A stretch of 64,000 bases of DNA from Bradyrhizobiaceae bacterium Ga0074131 (GTDB taxonomy: Bacteria > Pseudomonadota > Alphaproteobacteria > Rhizobiales > Xanthobacteraceae): contig LNEC01000018.1 of the NCBI GenBank assembly GCA_001464035.1, positions 1 to 64,000 on the forward strand, written 5' to 3'. How positions within the stretch are numbered: position 1 is the stretch's first letter; each line of letters begins with the position of its first letter. The notes under the pieces were generated by a model. The model was not told the origin of the DNA and searched no databases. It saw only the letters and a list, made by a program, of their open reading frames with translations. Of the stretch, positions 17,040-24,798 are shown in pieces. The position numbers and the translations under genes were made by a program.

Positions 17040-18476
17040 CTAAAACAGCGACTTCGCCGCCGACGTCGCCACGCTGACCAGCGGCCCCGGATAGACGAAG
17101 AAGAGGATGTTGAAGAGGCCCGCGACGCCCAGCACCGTGCGCAATTCCATCCGCATCGGGTCGAGTTTGGCCAGCGGTTCGTCGAAATACATCACCTTGA
17201 TGATAGTGAGATAGTAATACGCGCCGACCACGCTGGCGAGCACGCCCACCACGGCCAACGTGAACAGGCCGGCCTTGATCGCCGCGACGAACACGTAGAA
17301 TTTGGCGAAGAAGCCCGCCAGCGGCGGAATTCCCGCCAGCGAAAACAGCAGCATCGCGAAGAAGAATGCCAGCAGTGGATTGGTTCGCGACAATCCGGCA
17401 AAATCGCTGATGGTTTCGACGTGATGGCCATTGCGCTTCATGGTCAGGATGACAGCGAAGGTGCCGAGCGTCATCGCCACATAGATCGCGATATAGACCA
17501 GTACGCCCTGCGCGCCCTCGACGGTGCCGGCGGCCAACCCCACCAGCGCAAACCCCATATGGCCGATCGACGAATAGGCCATCAGGCGCTTGATGTTGCT
17601 CTGGCCGATGGCGGCGAACGATCCCAGCACCATCGAGGCGATCGCCACGAATATCACGATCTGCTGCCATTGCGAGACGATGCCCGGGAAGGCGGTGAGC
17701 GCCACCCGGGTAAATACCGCGAGCGCCGCGACCTTCGGCGCGGAGGCGAAGAATGCGGTGACCGGGGTCGGCGCGCCCTCATAGACGTCGGGCGTCCACA
17801 TGTGAAAGGGCACCGCGGAGACCTTGAAGCAAAGCCCGGCCAGCAGGAACACCAGCCCGAACACGATGCCGATGCTGCCGGTCGTGGCGGCTGCGGCGAT
17901 CCCGGCAAAACTGACGGTGCCGGTAAAGCCGTAGATCAGCGAGGCGCCGTACAGCAGCATGCCCGATGACAGAGCGCCCAGCACAAAATACTTCAGGCCG
18001 GCTTCGGTCGATTTGGCATTATCGCGATTGCTGGCGGCGACCACATAGAGCGCGAGGCTCATCAGCTCGAGCCCGAGATAGAGCATGATCAGGTCGCCGG
18101 CCGAGATCAGCACCATCATGCCGAGCGTCGAGAGCAGTACCAGGATCGCATATTCGAAGATCCGCCGCGACGGATCGGCCAAAAACTCCGCCGAAAGAAT
18201 CAGCGTCGCCGCCGAACCGATCAGCGCCAGAATTTTCAGGAACCGGGCGAAGTCGTCGACGATGAAGCTGCCGCCGAAGGTGGTCAGCTTTCCCGCCGGC
18301 AGCATCAGCTCCAGAACGCCCACGACCGCCAGAAGGCCAACCGCCAAGCCGGTGACCAGGCGTGTCGCGTCCTGGCTGCGGTAGGCTCCCACCATCAGCA
18401 ACGCCATCGCGCCGACCGCCAGCACCAGCTCCGGCAGCACGGGCAACAACTGATATCCTGCAGTTTCAAAACTCAT
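17040..18476 (-). CDS. nuoN: NADH-quinone oxidoreductase subunit N
   Basis: A 478-aa antiporter-like proton-pumping subunit of the complex I membrane arm. About 14 hydrophobic segments are present. The conserved transmembrane charged positions lie in LYLGLELMSLALY (Glu), KVSAVPFHMWTPDVYEGAP (Lys) and IKRLMAYSSIGHMGFAL (Lys). It is the last nuo gene; birA follows with no gap. It is separated from nuoM by 114 bases that hold a long hairpin and a dispersed repeat, unusual for an operon in which most junctions overlap. Confidence 0.97.
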   Translation of the reverse strand: MSFETAGYQLLPVLPELVLAVGAMALLMVGAYRSQDATRLVTGLAVGLLAVVGVLELMLPAGKLTTFGGSFIVDDFARFLKILALIGSAATLILSAEFLADPSRRIFEYAILVLLSTLGMMVLISAGDLIMLYLGLELMSLALYVVAASNRDNAKSTEAGLKYFVLGALSSGMLLYGASLIYGFTGTVSFAGIAAAATTGSIGIVFGLVFLLAGLCFKVSAVPFHMWTPDVYEGAPTPVTAFFASAPKVAALAVFTRVALTAFPGIVSQWQQIVIFVAIASMVLGSFAAIGQSNIKRLMAYSSIGHMGFALVGLAAGTVEGAQGVLVYIAIYVAMTLGTFAVILTMKRNGHHVETISDFAGLSRTNPLLAFFFAMLLFSLAGIPPLAGFFAKFYVFVAAIKAGLFTLAVVGVLASVVGAYYYLTIIKVMYFDEPLAKLDPMRMELRTVLGVAGLFNILFFVYPGPLVSVATSAAKSLF

Positions 18477-18492
18477 GACGTTGTCCTGACCT

Positions 18493-18524
18493 CGGCTCGG
18501 TCCTGATAATTCAGAACCGAGCCG
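18493..18524. repeat. Long perfect-arm hairpin between nuoM and nuoN
   Basis: CGGCTCGGT (18493-18501) pairs with ACCGAGCCG (18516-18524), and after one mismatch CTGA pairs with TCAG around a TAAT loop. The 13-bp interrupted stem has no T-tract, so it may stabilise or segment the nuo transcript rather than end it. Confidence 0.6.
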
Positions 18525-18539
18525 CTATTCTCTTTCTTT

Positions 18540-18588
18540 GACGCGTTTCCTTGCGCGAACCGGTTTCCACTTCGCTCGAAAACGCTTT
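18540..18588 (-). repeat. Dispersed palindromic intergenic repeat (type A)
   Basis: On the minus strand AGCGTTTTCGAGCGAAGTGG then AACCGGTTCGCGCAAGG forms a degenerate palindrome with a GAGCGAAG core. I recognise it as resembling a Bradyrhizobium-type intergenic element; only this copy of type A lies in the window. It occupies the nuoM-nuoN gap after the hairpin. Confidence 0.5.
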
Positions 18589-18590
18589 GG

Positions 18591-20102
18591 CTATTGCAGC
18601 AGCGCGGCTGCATTCACGGCAGTGATCGCGGTGTTGTAGTTGTTGACGAGTTGCTGCACCGAGGCCGCCGACATGTCGAGCACCGGTTTCGGATAGACCC
18701 CGAACAGGATGGTGAGAAACACCAGCGGCATCAGCGTCAGGCTCTCGCGCCAGGTCAGATCCTTGATGCTGGCCAGCGAGGGCTTGGTCAGCTTTCCGAA
18801 CACGACTTTACGATACAGCCACAGCGCATAGGCCGCTGACAGGATCACGCCGAGCGTCGCCGCCGTCGCGGTCGGGATCGAAACCTTAAAGGTGCCGATC
18901 AGGGTCAGGAACTCGCCGACGAATCCGCTGGTCCCCGGCAAGCCGACATTGGCCATGGTGAACACCATGAACACGACGGCATACAGCGGCATCCGGTTGA
19001 CAAGGCCGCCATAGGCCGAGATCTCGCGGGTATGCATCCGGTCGTAGACGATGCCGACGCAGAGGAACAGCGCGCCCGACACGATGCCGTGCGACACCAT
19101 CTGGAACACGCCGCCCGCTACTCCCTGGGTAGTGCCGGCGAAAATGCCCATGGTGACGAAGCCCATATGGGCGACGGAGGAATAGGCGATCAGCTTCTTG
19201 ATGTCTTCCTGCATCAGGGCCACCAGCGAAGTATAGATGATGGCAACGACCGACAGCGTGAAGATCAGCGGCGCGAAGTCGTGCGAGGCCAGCGGGAACA
19301 TCGGCAGCGAGAAGCGCAGGAAGCCATAGCCGCCCATCTTCAGAAGGATCGCGGCCAGCACGACGGAGCCCGCGGTCGGCGCTTCGACATGCGCGTCGGG
19401 CAGCCAGGTGTGCACCGGCCACATCGGCATCTTCACCGCGAAGGAAGCGAAGAACGCCAGCCACGCCCAGGTCTGCAGGGACCGCGGCACCGCTGTATTC
19501 ATCAGCGTCGGAATATCGGTGGTGCCGGCGTTCCAGTACAGCGCCATGATCGCCAGCAGCATCAGCACGGAGCCGAGCAGCGTGTAGAGGAAGAATTTAA
19601 AGGACGCGTAGACCCGGCGCGGGCCGCCCCATACTCCGATAATCAGGAACATCGGGATCAGGCCGCCCTCGAAGAACAGGTAGAACAGCACGAGATCGAG
19701 GGCGGAGAACGTGCCGATCATCAGTGTTTCCAGGAGCAGGAACGCCATCATGTATTCGCGCACCCGCAGCGTGATCGATTTCCAGCTCGCGATAATGCAG
19801 AAAGGCATCAGGGCGGCGGTCAGGATCACGAATGGCAGCGAAATGCCGTCGACACCCATGTGGTAGTTGATGCCGGTCGCCAGCCACGGCACCTTCTCGA
19901 CAAACTGGAAATCCGGCTGCGCAGCGTCGAAACGCCAAACCAGGATCAGCGACACGGCAAAGGTGATCAGCGTGGTCCATAGCGCGATCCAACGCGCGTT
20001 GCGCCGCGCCGCTTCGTCATCGCCGCGGCTGAGATAGATCAGCAGCGCGCCAACCACCGGCAGGAAGGTGGCGACCGAGAGAACGGGCCAGGTTGTCATC
20101 AC
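18591..20102 (-). CDS. nuoM: NADH-quinone oxidoreductase subunit M
   Basis: A 503-aa antiporter-like proton-pumping subunit of complex I with about 14 membrane segments. The proton-path residues are in LLETLMIGTFSALDLVLFYL (Glu), KMPMWPVHTWLPDAHVEAP (Lys region) and EDIKKLIAYSSVAHMGFV (Lys pair). Its start overlaps the nuoL stop as ATGA, which couples translation. The length is family-normal. Confidence 0.98.
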   Translation of the reverse strand: MMTTWPVLSVATFLPVVGALLIYLSRGDDEAARRNARWIALWTTLITFAVSLILVWRFDAAQPDFQFVEKVPWLATGINYHMGVDGISLPFVILTAALMPFCIIASWKSITLRVREYMMAFLLLETLMIGTFSALDLVLFYLFFEGGLIPMFLIIGVWGGPRRVYASFKFFLYTLLGSVLMLLAIMALYWNAGTTDIPTLMNTAVPRSLQTWAWLAFFASFAVKMPMWPVHTWLPDAHVEAPTAGSVVLAAILLKMGGYGFLRFSLPMFPLASHDFAPLIFTLSVVAIIYTSLVALMQEDIKKLIAYSSVAHMGFVTMGIFAGTTQGVAGGVFQMVSHGIVSGALFLCVGIVYDRMHTREISAYGGLVNRMPLYAVVFMVFTMANVGLPGTSGFVGEFLTLIGTFKVSIPTATAATLGVILSAAYALWLYRKVVFGKLTKPSLASIKDLTWRESLTLMPLVFLTILFGVYPKPVLDMSAASVQQLVNNYNTAITAVNAAALLQ

Positions 20103-22186
20103 TTGGCTCCCGCGCCGGACATGAACCAGGTGATCAATCCGGCGACCCCGATCAGCATGGCGAAGGCGTAGTGATAAAGGTAGCCGGTCTGGATTCTCAC
20201 CACGTTACGGGTGATGTCGAGCACCCGCGCCGAGACGCCGTCAGGACCTAGACCGTCGATGACGTAGCCATCGCCCTTCTTCCACAGGAAGCGGCCGATC
20301 CACTTCGCCGGGCGTACGAAGATGAGATCGTAGAGCTCGTCGAAATACCATTTGTTGAGCAGGAACTGGTAGAGTAGCTGGTGCTGGTTGGCGAGCTCCA
20401 CCGGAAGGTAGGGCCGGCGGATGTAGAACAGCCACGACACCACGAACCCCAGCGCCATCATGACCGTGGGCAGGAACGCGATCGCCTTCGGGATGTGGTG
20501 CATCTCGTCGATGATTCCGGGATTCATCTTCACCGACTCGCGGAAGAATTCCGCCACGCCATGGCCGGCGAACAACTCCTTGAACGGGAAGCCGGCGAGA
20601 ATCGATCCGGCGGCGAGAATACCGATCGGGACCAGCATCCACATCGGGGCCTCGTGCGCGGCCTCGTAATGCTGCCTGTCATGCGGCTCGCCATGGAAGG
20701 TCTTGAAAATCAGGCGCCATGAATAGAACGAGGTTAGACCTGCCGCGATCACGGTCATGAGGAAGCCGTAGAACGCGAACGGATTGTGCGAGACGAACGC
20801 GGATTCGATGATGGCGTCCTTGGAGAAATAGCCGGCCGTCAGCGGGAAGCCGGTCAACGCCAGCGTGCCGATCACCATCACGATATAGGTGAAGGGAATC
20901 CGGTCTTTCAGGCCGCCCATGTTGCGGATGTCCTGCTCGTGATGCATCGCATAGATCACCGAGCCGGACCCCAGGAACAACAGCGCCTTGAAGAAGGCAT
21001 GCGTGAACAGGTGGAACATGCCGACCGAATAGGCCCCCGCCCCCATCGCCACGAACATGTAGCCGAGCTGCGAACAGGTCGAATACGCCACGATGCGCTT
21101 GATGTCGTTCTGCACCAGGCCCACGGTGGCGGCGAAGAAGGCGGTGGTGGCGCCGAAGAACATCACCACGGCCTGCGCGTTCGGGGCGAGTTCGAACAGC
21201 GGCGACAGCCGCGCCACCATGAAGACGCCGGCCGTGACCATGGTGGCGGCGTGGATCAGCGCCGAGACCGGGGTCGGGCCTTCCATAGCGTCCGGCAGCC
21301 AGGTGTGCAGCAGGAACTGGGCTGACTTGCCCATCGCGCCCATGAACAGCAACAGACAGATCAGCGTCAGCGCATCCGCGTTCCAGCCGAAGAAGTTGAT
21401 GGTCTTGCCGACCTGGCCGGGCGCGCCAGCGAAAATGGTCTCGAAGTCGGTCGAGCCGATCAGCATGAAGATCGCGAAGATGCCGAGCGCAAAGCCGAAA
21501 TCGCCGACTCGATTGACCACGAAGGCTTTGATGGCTGCCGCGTTCGCTGACGGCTTCTGGTACCAGAAGCCGATCAGCAGATAGCTCGCGAGACCGACGC
21601 CCTCCCAGCCGAAGAACAGCTGCACCAGATTGTCTGAAGTCACCAGCATGAGCATCGCGAAGGTGAACAGCGACAGGTAGGCAAAGAACCGCGGCCGGTG
21701 CGGATCCTCGTCCATGTATCCGATCGAATAGAGGTGCACGAGCGACGAAACGGTGTTGACCACCACTAGCATCACGGCAGTCAATGTATCGACCCGCAGC
21801 GCCCACGCGATCTGCAGGTCGCCGGAGTTGATCCAGGTGAACAGCGCGATCCGCGCGTCATGGCGCATGAAGCCGACGTCGACCAGGACGACCCAGGACA
21901 GCGCGGCCGACACCAGCAGCAATCCAGTGGTGATCAGTTCCGCCGCCCGCGATCCCTGCGCCGGCGGTTCGACCACGTGATGAGCGTCATGATGGTCGTC
22001 TTGGCCATGGTCGGCATGCACATCCGTCGCATGGGTCTCGGCATGGGCTTGGGCGCCGTGACCATGGGCATCTTCGTGGCGCTCGACCGCATCGCCGCTC
22101 GGATTGCGCGCATGCGCACCGAAGATAGCAATCAGGCCCGCGAGTATCGCGCCGATCAGCGGCAGAAAGACGATTGCCTGGATCAT
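20099..22186 (-). CDS. nuoL: NADH-quinone oxidoreductase subunit L with His-rich loop
   Basis: The distal antiporter-like subunit of complex I, 695 aa, carrying the long lateral helix at its C-terminus. Key segments are SDNLVQLFFGWEGVGLASYL (Glu), SAQFLLHTWLPDAMEGPTPV (Lys/His region) and NDIKRIVAYSTCSQLGYMFV (Lys). Residues 37-70, between the first and second membrane helices, form an inserted loop with 11 histidines and many Asp/Glu, not part of the usual NuoL sequence. It starts 82 bases after nuoK across a palindromic repeat and overlaps nuoM by four bases. Confidence 0.97.
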   Translation of the reverse strand: MIQAIVFLPLIGAILAGLIAIFGAHARNPSGDAVERHEDAHGHGAQAHAETHATDVHADHGQDDHHDAHHVVEPPAQGSRAAELITTGLLLVSAALSWVVLVDVGFMRHDARIALFTWINSGDLQIAWALRVDTLTAVMLVVVNTVSSLVHLYSIGYMDEDPHRPRFFAYLSLFTFAMLMLVTSDNLVQLFFGWEGVGLASYLLIGFWYQKPSANAAAIKAFVVNRVGDFGFALGIFAIFMLIGSTDFETIFAGAPGQVGKTINFFGWNADALTLICLLLFMGAMGKSAQFLLHTWLPDAMEGPTPVSALIHAATMVTAGVFMVARLSPLFELAPNAQAVVMFFGATTAFFAATVGLVQNDIKRIVAYSTCSQLGYMFVAMGAGAYSVGMFHLFTHAFFKALLFLGSGSVIYAMHHEQDIRNMGGLKDRIPFTYIVMVIGTLALTGFPLTAGYFSKDAIIESAFVSHNPFAFYGFLMTVIAAGLTSFYSWRLIFKTFHGEPHDRQHYEAAHEAPMWMLVPIGILAAGSILAGFPFKELFAGHGVAEFFRESVKMNPGIIDEMHHIPKAIAFLPTVMMALGFVVSWLFYIRRPYLPVELANQHQLLYQFLLNKWYFDELYDLIFVRPAKWIGRFLWKKGDGYVIDGLGPDGVSARVLDITRNVVRIQTGYLYHYAFAMLIGVAGLITWFMSGAGAK

Positions 22187-22202
22187 TTGGTCGCCCTATC
22201 GC

Positions 22203-22268
22203 GCATGATCTCAGGACAAACGAAGGCGTTTGTCCGGGAAAACCGCTTCACACTTTTCCGGATCATGC
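22203..22268. repeat. Dispersed palindromic intergenic repeat (type B), nuoK-nuoL gap
   Basis: The outer arms GCATGATC (22203-22210) and GATCATGC (22261-22268) enclose a perfect 9-bp hairpin GGACAAACG-AAGG-CGTTTGTCC and the block CCGGAAAAGTGTGAAGCGG. A related block occurs at 44074-44152 after tRNA-Leu. The repeat ends directly at the nuoK stop codon. Confidence 0.7.
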
Positions 22269-22577
22269 CTAACCCTTCATCAAATTGACGTCTTCGACCG
22301 CGATCGACCCGCGATTGCGGAAGTACACCACCAGCACCGCAAGCCCGATTGCCGCTTCCGCCGCGGCCACCGTCAGCACCAGCAGCGCAAACACCTGCCC
22401 GACGAGGTCGCCGAGGAAGGTGGAGAACGCCACCAGGTTGATATTGACCGCGAGCAGGACCAGCTCGATCGACATCAGGATGACGATGATGTTCTTGCGG
22501 TTGAGAAAGATGCCGAGGATTCCGAGCGTGAACAGAATCGCGCCGACCGAGAGGTAGTGTCCGAGACCGATGGTCAT
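22269..22577 (-). CDS. nuoK: NADH-quinone oxidoreductase subunit K
   Basis: A 102-aa membrane subunit with three helices, equivalent to mitochondrial ND4L. Conserved intramembrane glutamates are in ILMSIELVLLAVNINLVAF and LTVAAAEAAIGLAVLV. The ATG at 22577 overlaps the nuoJ stop as ATGA and gives the family start MTIGLGHYL; an ATG three codons earlier is in frame but less likely. Confidence 0.97.
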   Translation of the reverse strand: MTIGLGHYLSVGAILFTLGILGIFLNRKNIIVILMSIELVLLAVNINLVAFSTFLGDLVGQVFALLVLTVAAAEAAIGLAVLVVYFRNRGSIAVEDVNLMKG

Positions 22578-23212
22578 TTCACCCACTCCGGCGCGTCCGT
22601 GTCCTGCAGGCCCTGGCCCACCGCCACCTTGCGCACGCTCATTGCGAGCTCGGGCGTTCGCGCGTTCTGCACATTGATGTCCTGCCGCTTGACGCTGACC
22701 TTGTGGCGCAGCGTCAGCACGATGGCGCCGATCATCGCCACCAGCAGCACCATGCCGGCGATCTGGAAGTAATGGATGTACTTGGTGTAGAGCACGAGCC
22801 CGAGCGCTTCGGTGTTGCTGACGTTGGCCGGAATCGCCGATGAAATGGATTTGGCGACATCGGGATTGATGACCCAGCCGCCGCCGACCAGCAGCAGTTC
22901 GGCGAGAAAGATCGCGCCGACCACGAGGCCGAACGGCAGATATTCCAGGAAGCCCTCGCGCAGTTCCGCGAAGTCGACGTCGAGCATCATGATCACGAAC
23001 AGGAACAGCACTGCGACCGCGCCGACGTACACCACGATCAGGATCATCCCGAGGAACTCAGCACCCATCAATATGAACAAGCCGGCTGCATTGACGAAGG
23101 CCAGGATCAGGAACAGCACCGAGTGCACGGGATTGCGCGACGCAATCACCATCACCGCCGAGGCGACGCAGACGCCGGCGAACAGGTAGAAGAACAGCGC
23201 TGTAAGGATCAT
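22574..23212 (-). CDS. nuoJ: NADH-quinone oxidoreductase subunit J
   Basis: A 212-aa membrane subunit equivalent to ND6, with five helices in the first 165 residues and a soluble, charged C-terminal tail ending in DAPEWVK. The pi-bulge helix region EFLGMILIVVYVGAVAVLFL is intact and characteristic. It follows nuoI by nine bases and overlaps nuoK by four. Confidence 0.97.
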   Translation of the reverse strand: MILTALFFYLFAGVCVASAVMVIASRNPVHSVLFLILAFVNAAGLFILMGAEFLGMILIVVYVGAVAVLFLFVIMMLDVDFAELREGFLEYLPFGLVVGAIFLAELLLVGGGWVINPDVAKSISSAIPANVSNTEALGLVLYTKYIHYFQIAGMVLLVAMIGAIVLTLRHKVSVKRQDINVQNARTPELAMSVRKVAVGQGLQDTDAPEWVK

Positions 23213-23221
23213 GCCCTCACC

Positions 23222-23716
23222 TCACCGGTACGGCGAATCGAGTTCGATTGATTTCGCAATCTCGCGCTCCCAGCGGTCGCCATTGGCGAGCAGTTTCGCC
23301 TTGTCATAATAGAGTTCCTCGCGGGTCTCGGTGGCGAATTCGAAATTAGGTCCCTCGACGATCGCATCGACCGGACAGGCCTCCTGGCAGAACCCGCAAT
23401 AGATGCATTTCACCATGTCGATGTCGTAGCGGACCGTGCGGCGGGTGCCGTCGTTGCGGCTCGGGCCGGCCTCGATGGTGATCGCCTGTGCCGGGCAAAT
23501 CGCCTCGCACAGCTTGCAGGCGATGCAGCGTTCCTCGCCGTTGGGATAGCGCCGCAGCGCATGCTCGCCGCGAAAGCGCGGCGAGATCGGACCCTTTTCG
23601 AACGGATAGTTCAGCGTCGGCTTCGGCTTGAAGAAATAGCGCATGGCGAGAAAGAACGCCGACACGAATTCGGACAGCAGCAGCGAGCGGGCCGTGGCGT
23701 TGATGTTGACACTCAT
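23222..23716 (-). CDS. nuoI: NADH-quinone oxidoreductase subunit I
   Basis: A 164-aa ferredoxin-like subunit of the hydrophilic arm that carries clusters N6a and N6b. The two [4Fe-4S] motifs are CIACKLCEAICP and CIYCGFCQEACP. The N-terminal amphipathic helix SLLLSEFVSAFFLAMRYFF anchors it to the membrane arm. The start at 23716 (MSVNINATAR) matches the family; the longer frame to 23767 runs into nuoH. Confidence 0.97.
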   Translation of the reverse strand: MSVNINATARSLLLSEFVSAFFLAMRYFFKPKPTLNYPFEKGPISPRFRGEHALRRYPNGEERCIACKLCEAICPAQAITIEAGPSRNDGTRRTVRYDIDMVKCIYCGFCQEACPVDAIVEGPNFEFATETREELYYDKAKLLANGDRWEREIAKSIELDSPYR

Positions 23717-23723
23717 AGCGACC

Positions 23724-24794
23724 TCATTTCGGCGCGATGTCGGCGAAATGCAGCACGCCGGCCACAATCACCACCATCGCCAGCGATAGCGGCAGGAACA
23801 CCTTCCAGCCGAGCCGCATCAACTGATCGTAGCGGTAACGCGGCACGATCGCCTTCGCCATCGCAAACATGAAGAACATGAAAAATACCTTGAGCGTGAA
23901 CCAGATCACGCCCGGCACCCAGGTGAACGGCGCCACCTCGATCGGCGGCAGCCAGCCGCCCAGGAACAGGATCGCGGCCAATGCGCACATCGTGGTGATC
24001 GCGACATATTCGCCAAGCATGAATAGCAGATACGGCGTCGAGCCGTATTCGACCATGAAACCCGCGACCAGTTCGGATTCGGCTTCCACCAGATCGAACG
24101 GCGGCCGGTTGGTTTCCGCCAGCGCCGATACATAGAAGATCACGAACATCGGGAACAGCGGCCAGACGTACCAGTTGAGGAACGTCAGGGACGGCAACCC
24201 GATCAAGTTGGCAAGGCCACGGGTGTGCTGCGCCTCGACCACGGCCGACAGGTTCAGCGAGCCGGCGCACAGCAGGACCGTGATGATCACAAAACCGATC
24301 GAGACCTCGTAACTGACCATCTGCGCCGCCGAGCGCAGCGCGGCGAGGAACGGGTATTTCGAATTCGACGACCAGCCGGCCATGATGATGCCGTAGATGG
24401 ACAGCGACGAGATCGCGAAAATGTAGAGCACGCCGACATTGATGTCGGCGATCACCCAGCCGAGGTCCATTGGGATCACGGCCCAGGCCGCCAGCGCCAG
24501 TACGCAGCTTACCAGCGGGGCCAGCAGAAACACGCCCTTGTTGGCGCCGGAGGGAATGATCGGCTCCTTCAGGACGAACTTCAAGAGATCGGCGAAGGAC
24601 TGGAACAGGCCCCAGGGACCGACGACGTTGGGACCGCGCCGGATCTGCACCGCCGCCCAGATCTTGCGGTCTGCCAGGAGGATGTACGCGATGGCGATCA
24701 GGAGCACCACGAGCAGCAGGACGCTCTGCGCCAGCATGACGATCAACGGCCACAGGAAACCGGTCCAGAAACCGCTTGGAAAAAATTCAGTCAT
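23724..24794 (-). CDS. nuoH: NADH-quinone oxidoreductase subunit H
   Basis: A 356-aa membrane subunit equivalent to ND1, with about eight helices, that forms most of the quinone entry channel. The conserved loop ADRKIWAAVQIRRGPNVVGP and the charged cavity residues in NRPPFDLVEAESELVAGFMV are intact. It starts four bases after the nuoG stop. Confidence 0.98.
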   Translation of the reverse strand: MTEFFPSGFWTGFLWPLIVMLAQSVLLLVVLLIAIAYILLADRKIWAAVQIRRGPNVVGPWGLFQSFADLLKFVLKEPIIPSGANKGVFLLAPLVSCVLALAAWAVIPMDLGWVIADINVGVLYIFAISSLSIYGIIMAGWSSNSKYPFLAALRSAAQMVSYEVSIGFVIITVLLCAGSLNLSAVVEAQHTRGLANLIGLPSLTFLNWYVWPLFPMFVIFYVSALAETNRPPFDLVEAESELVAGFMVEYGSTPYLLFMLGEYVAITTMCALAAILFLGGWLPPIEVAPFTWVPGVIWFTLKVFFMFFMFAMAKAIVPRYRYDQLMRLGWKVFLPLSLAMVVIVAGVLHFADIAPK

Positions 24795-24798
24795 CGGC

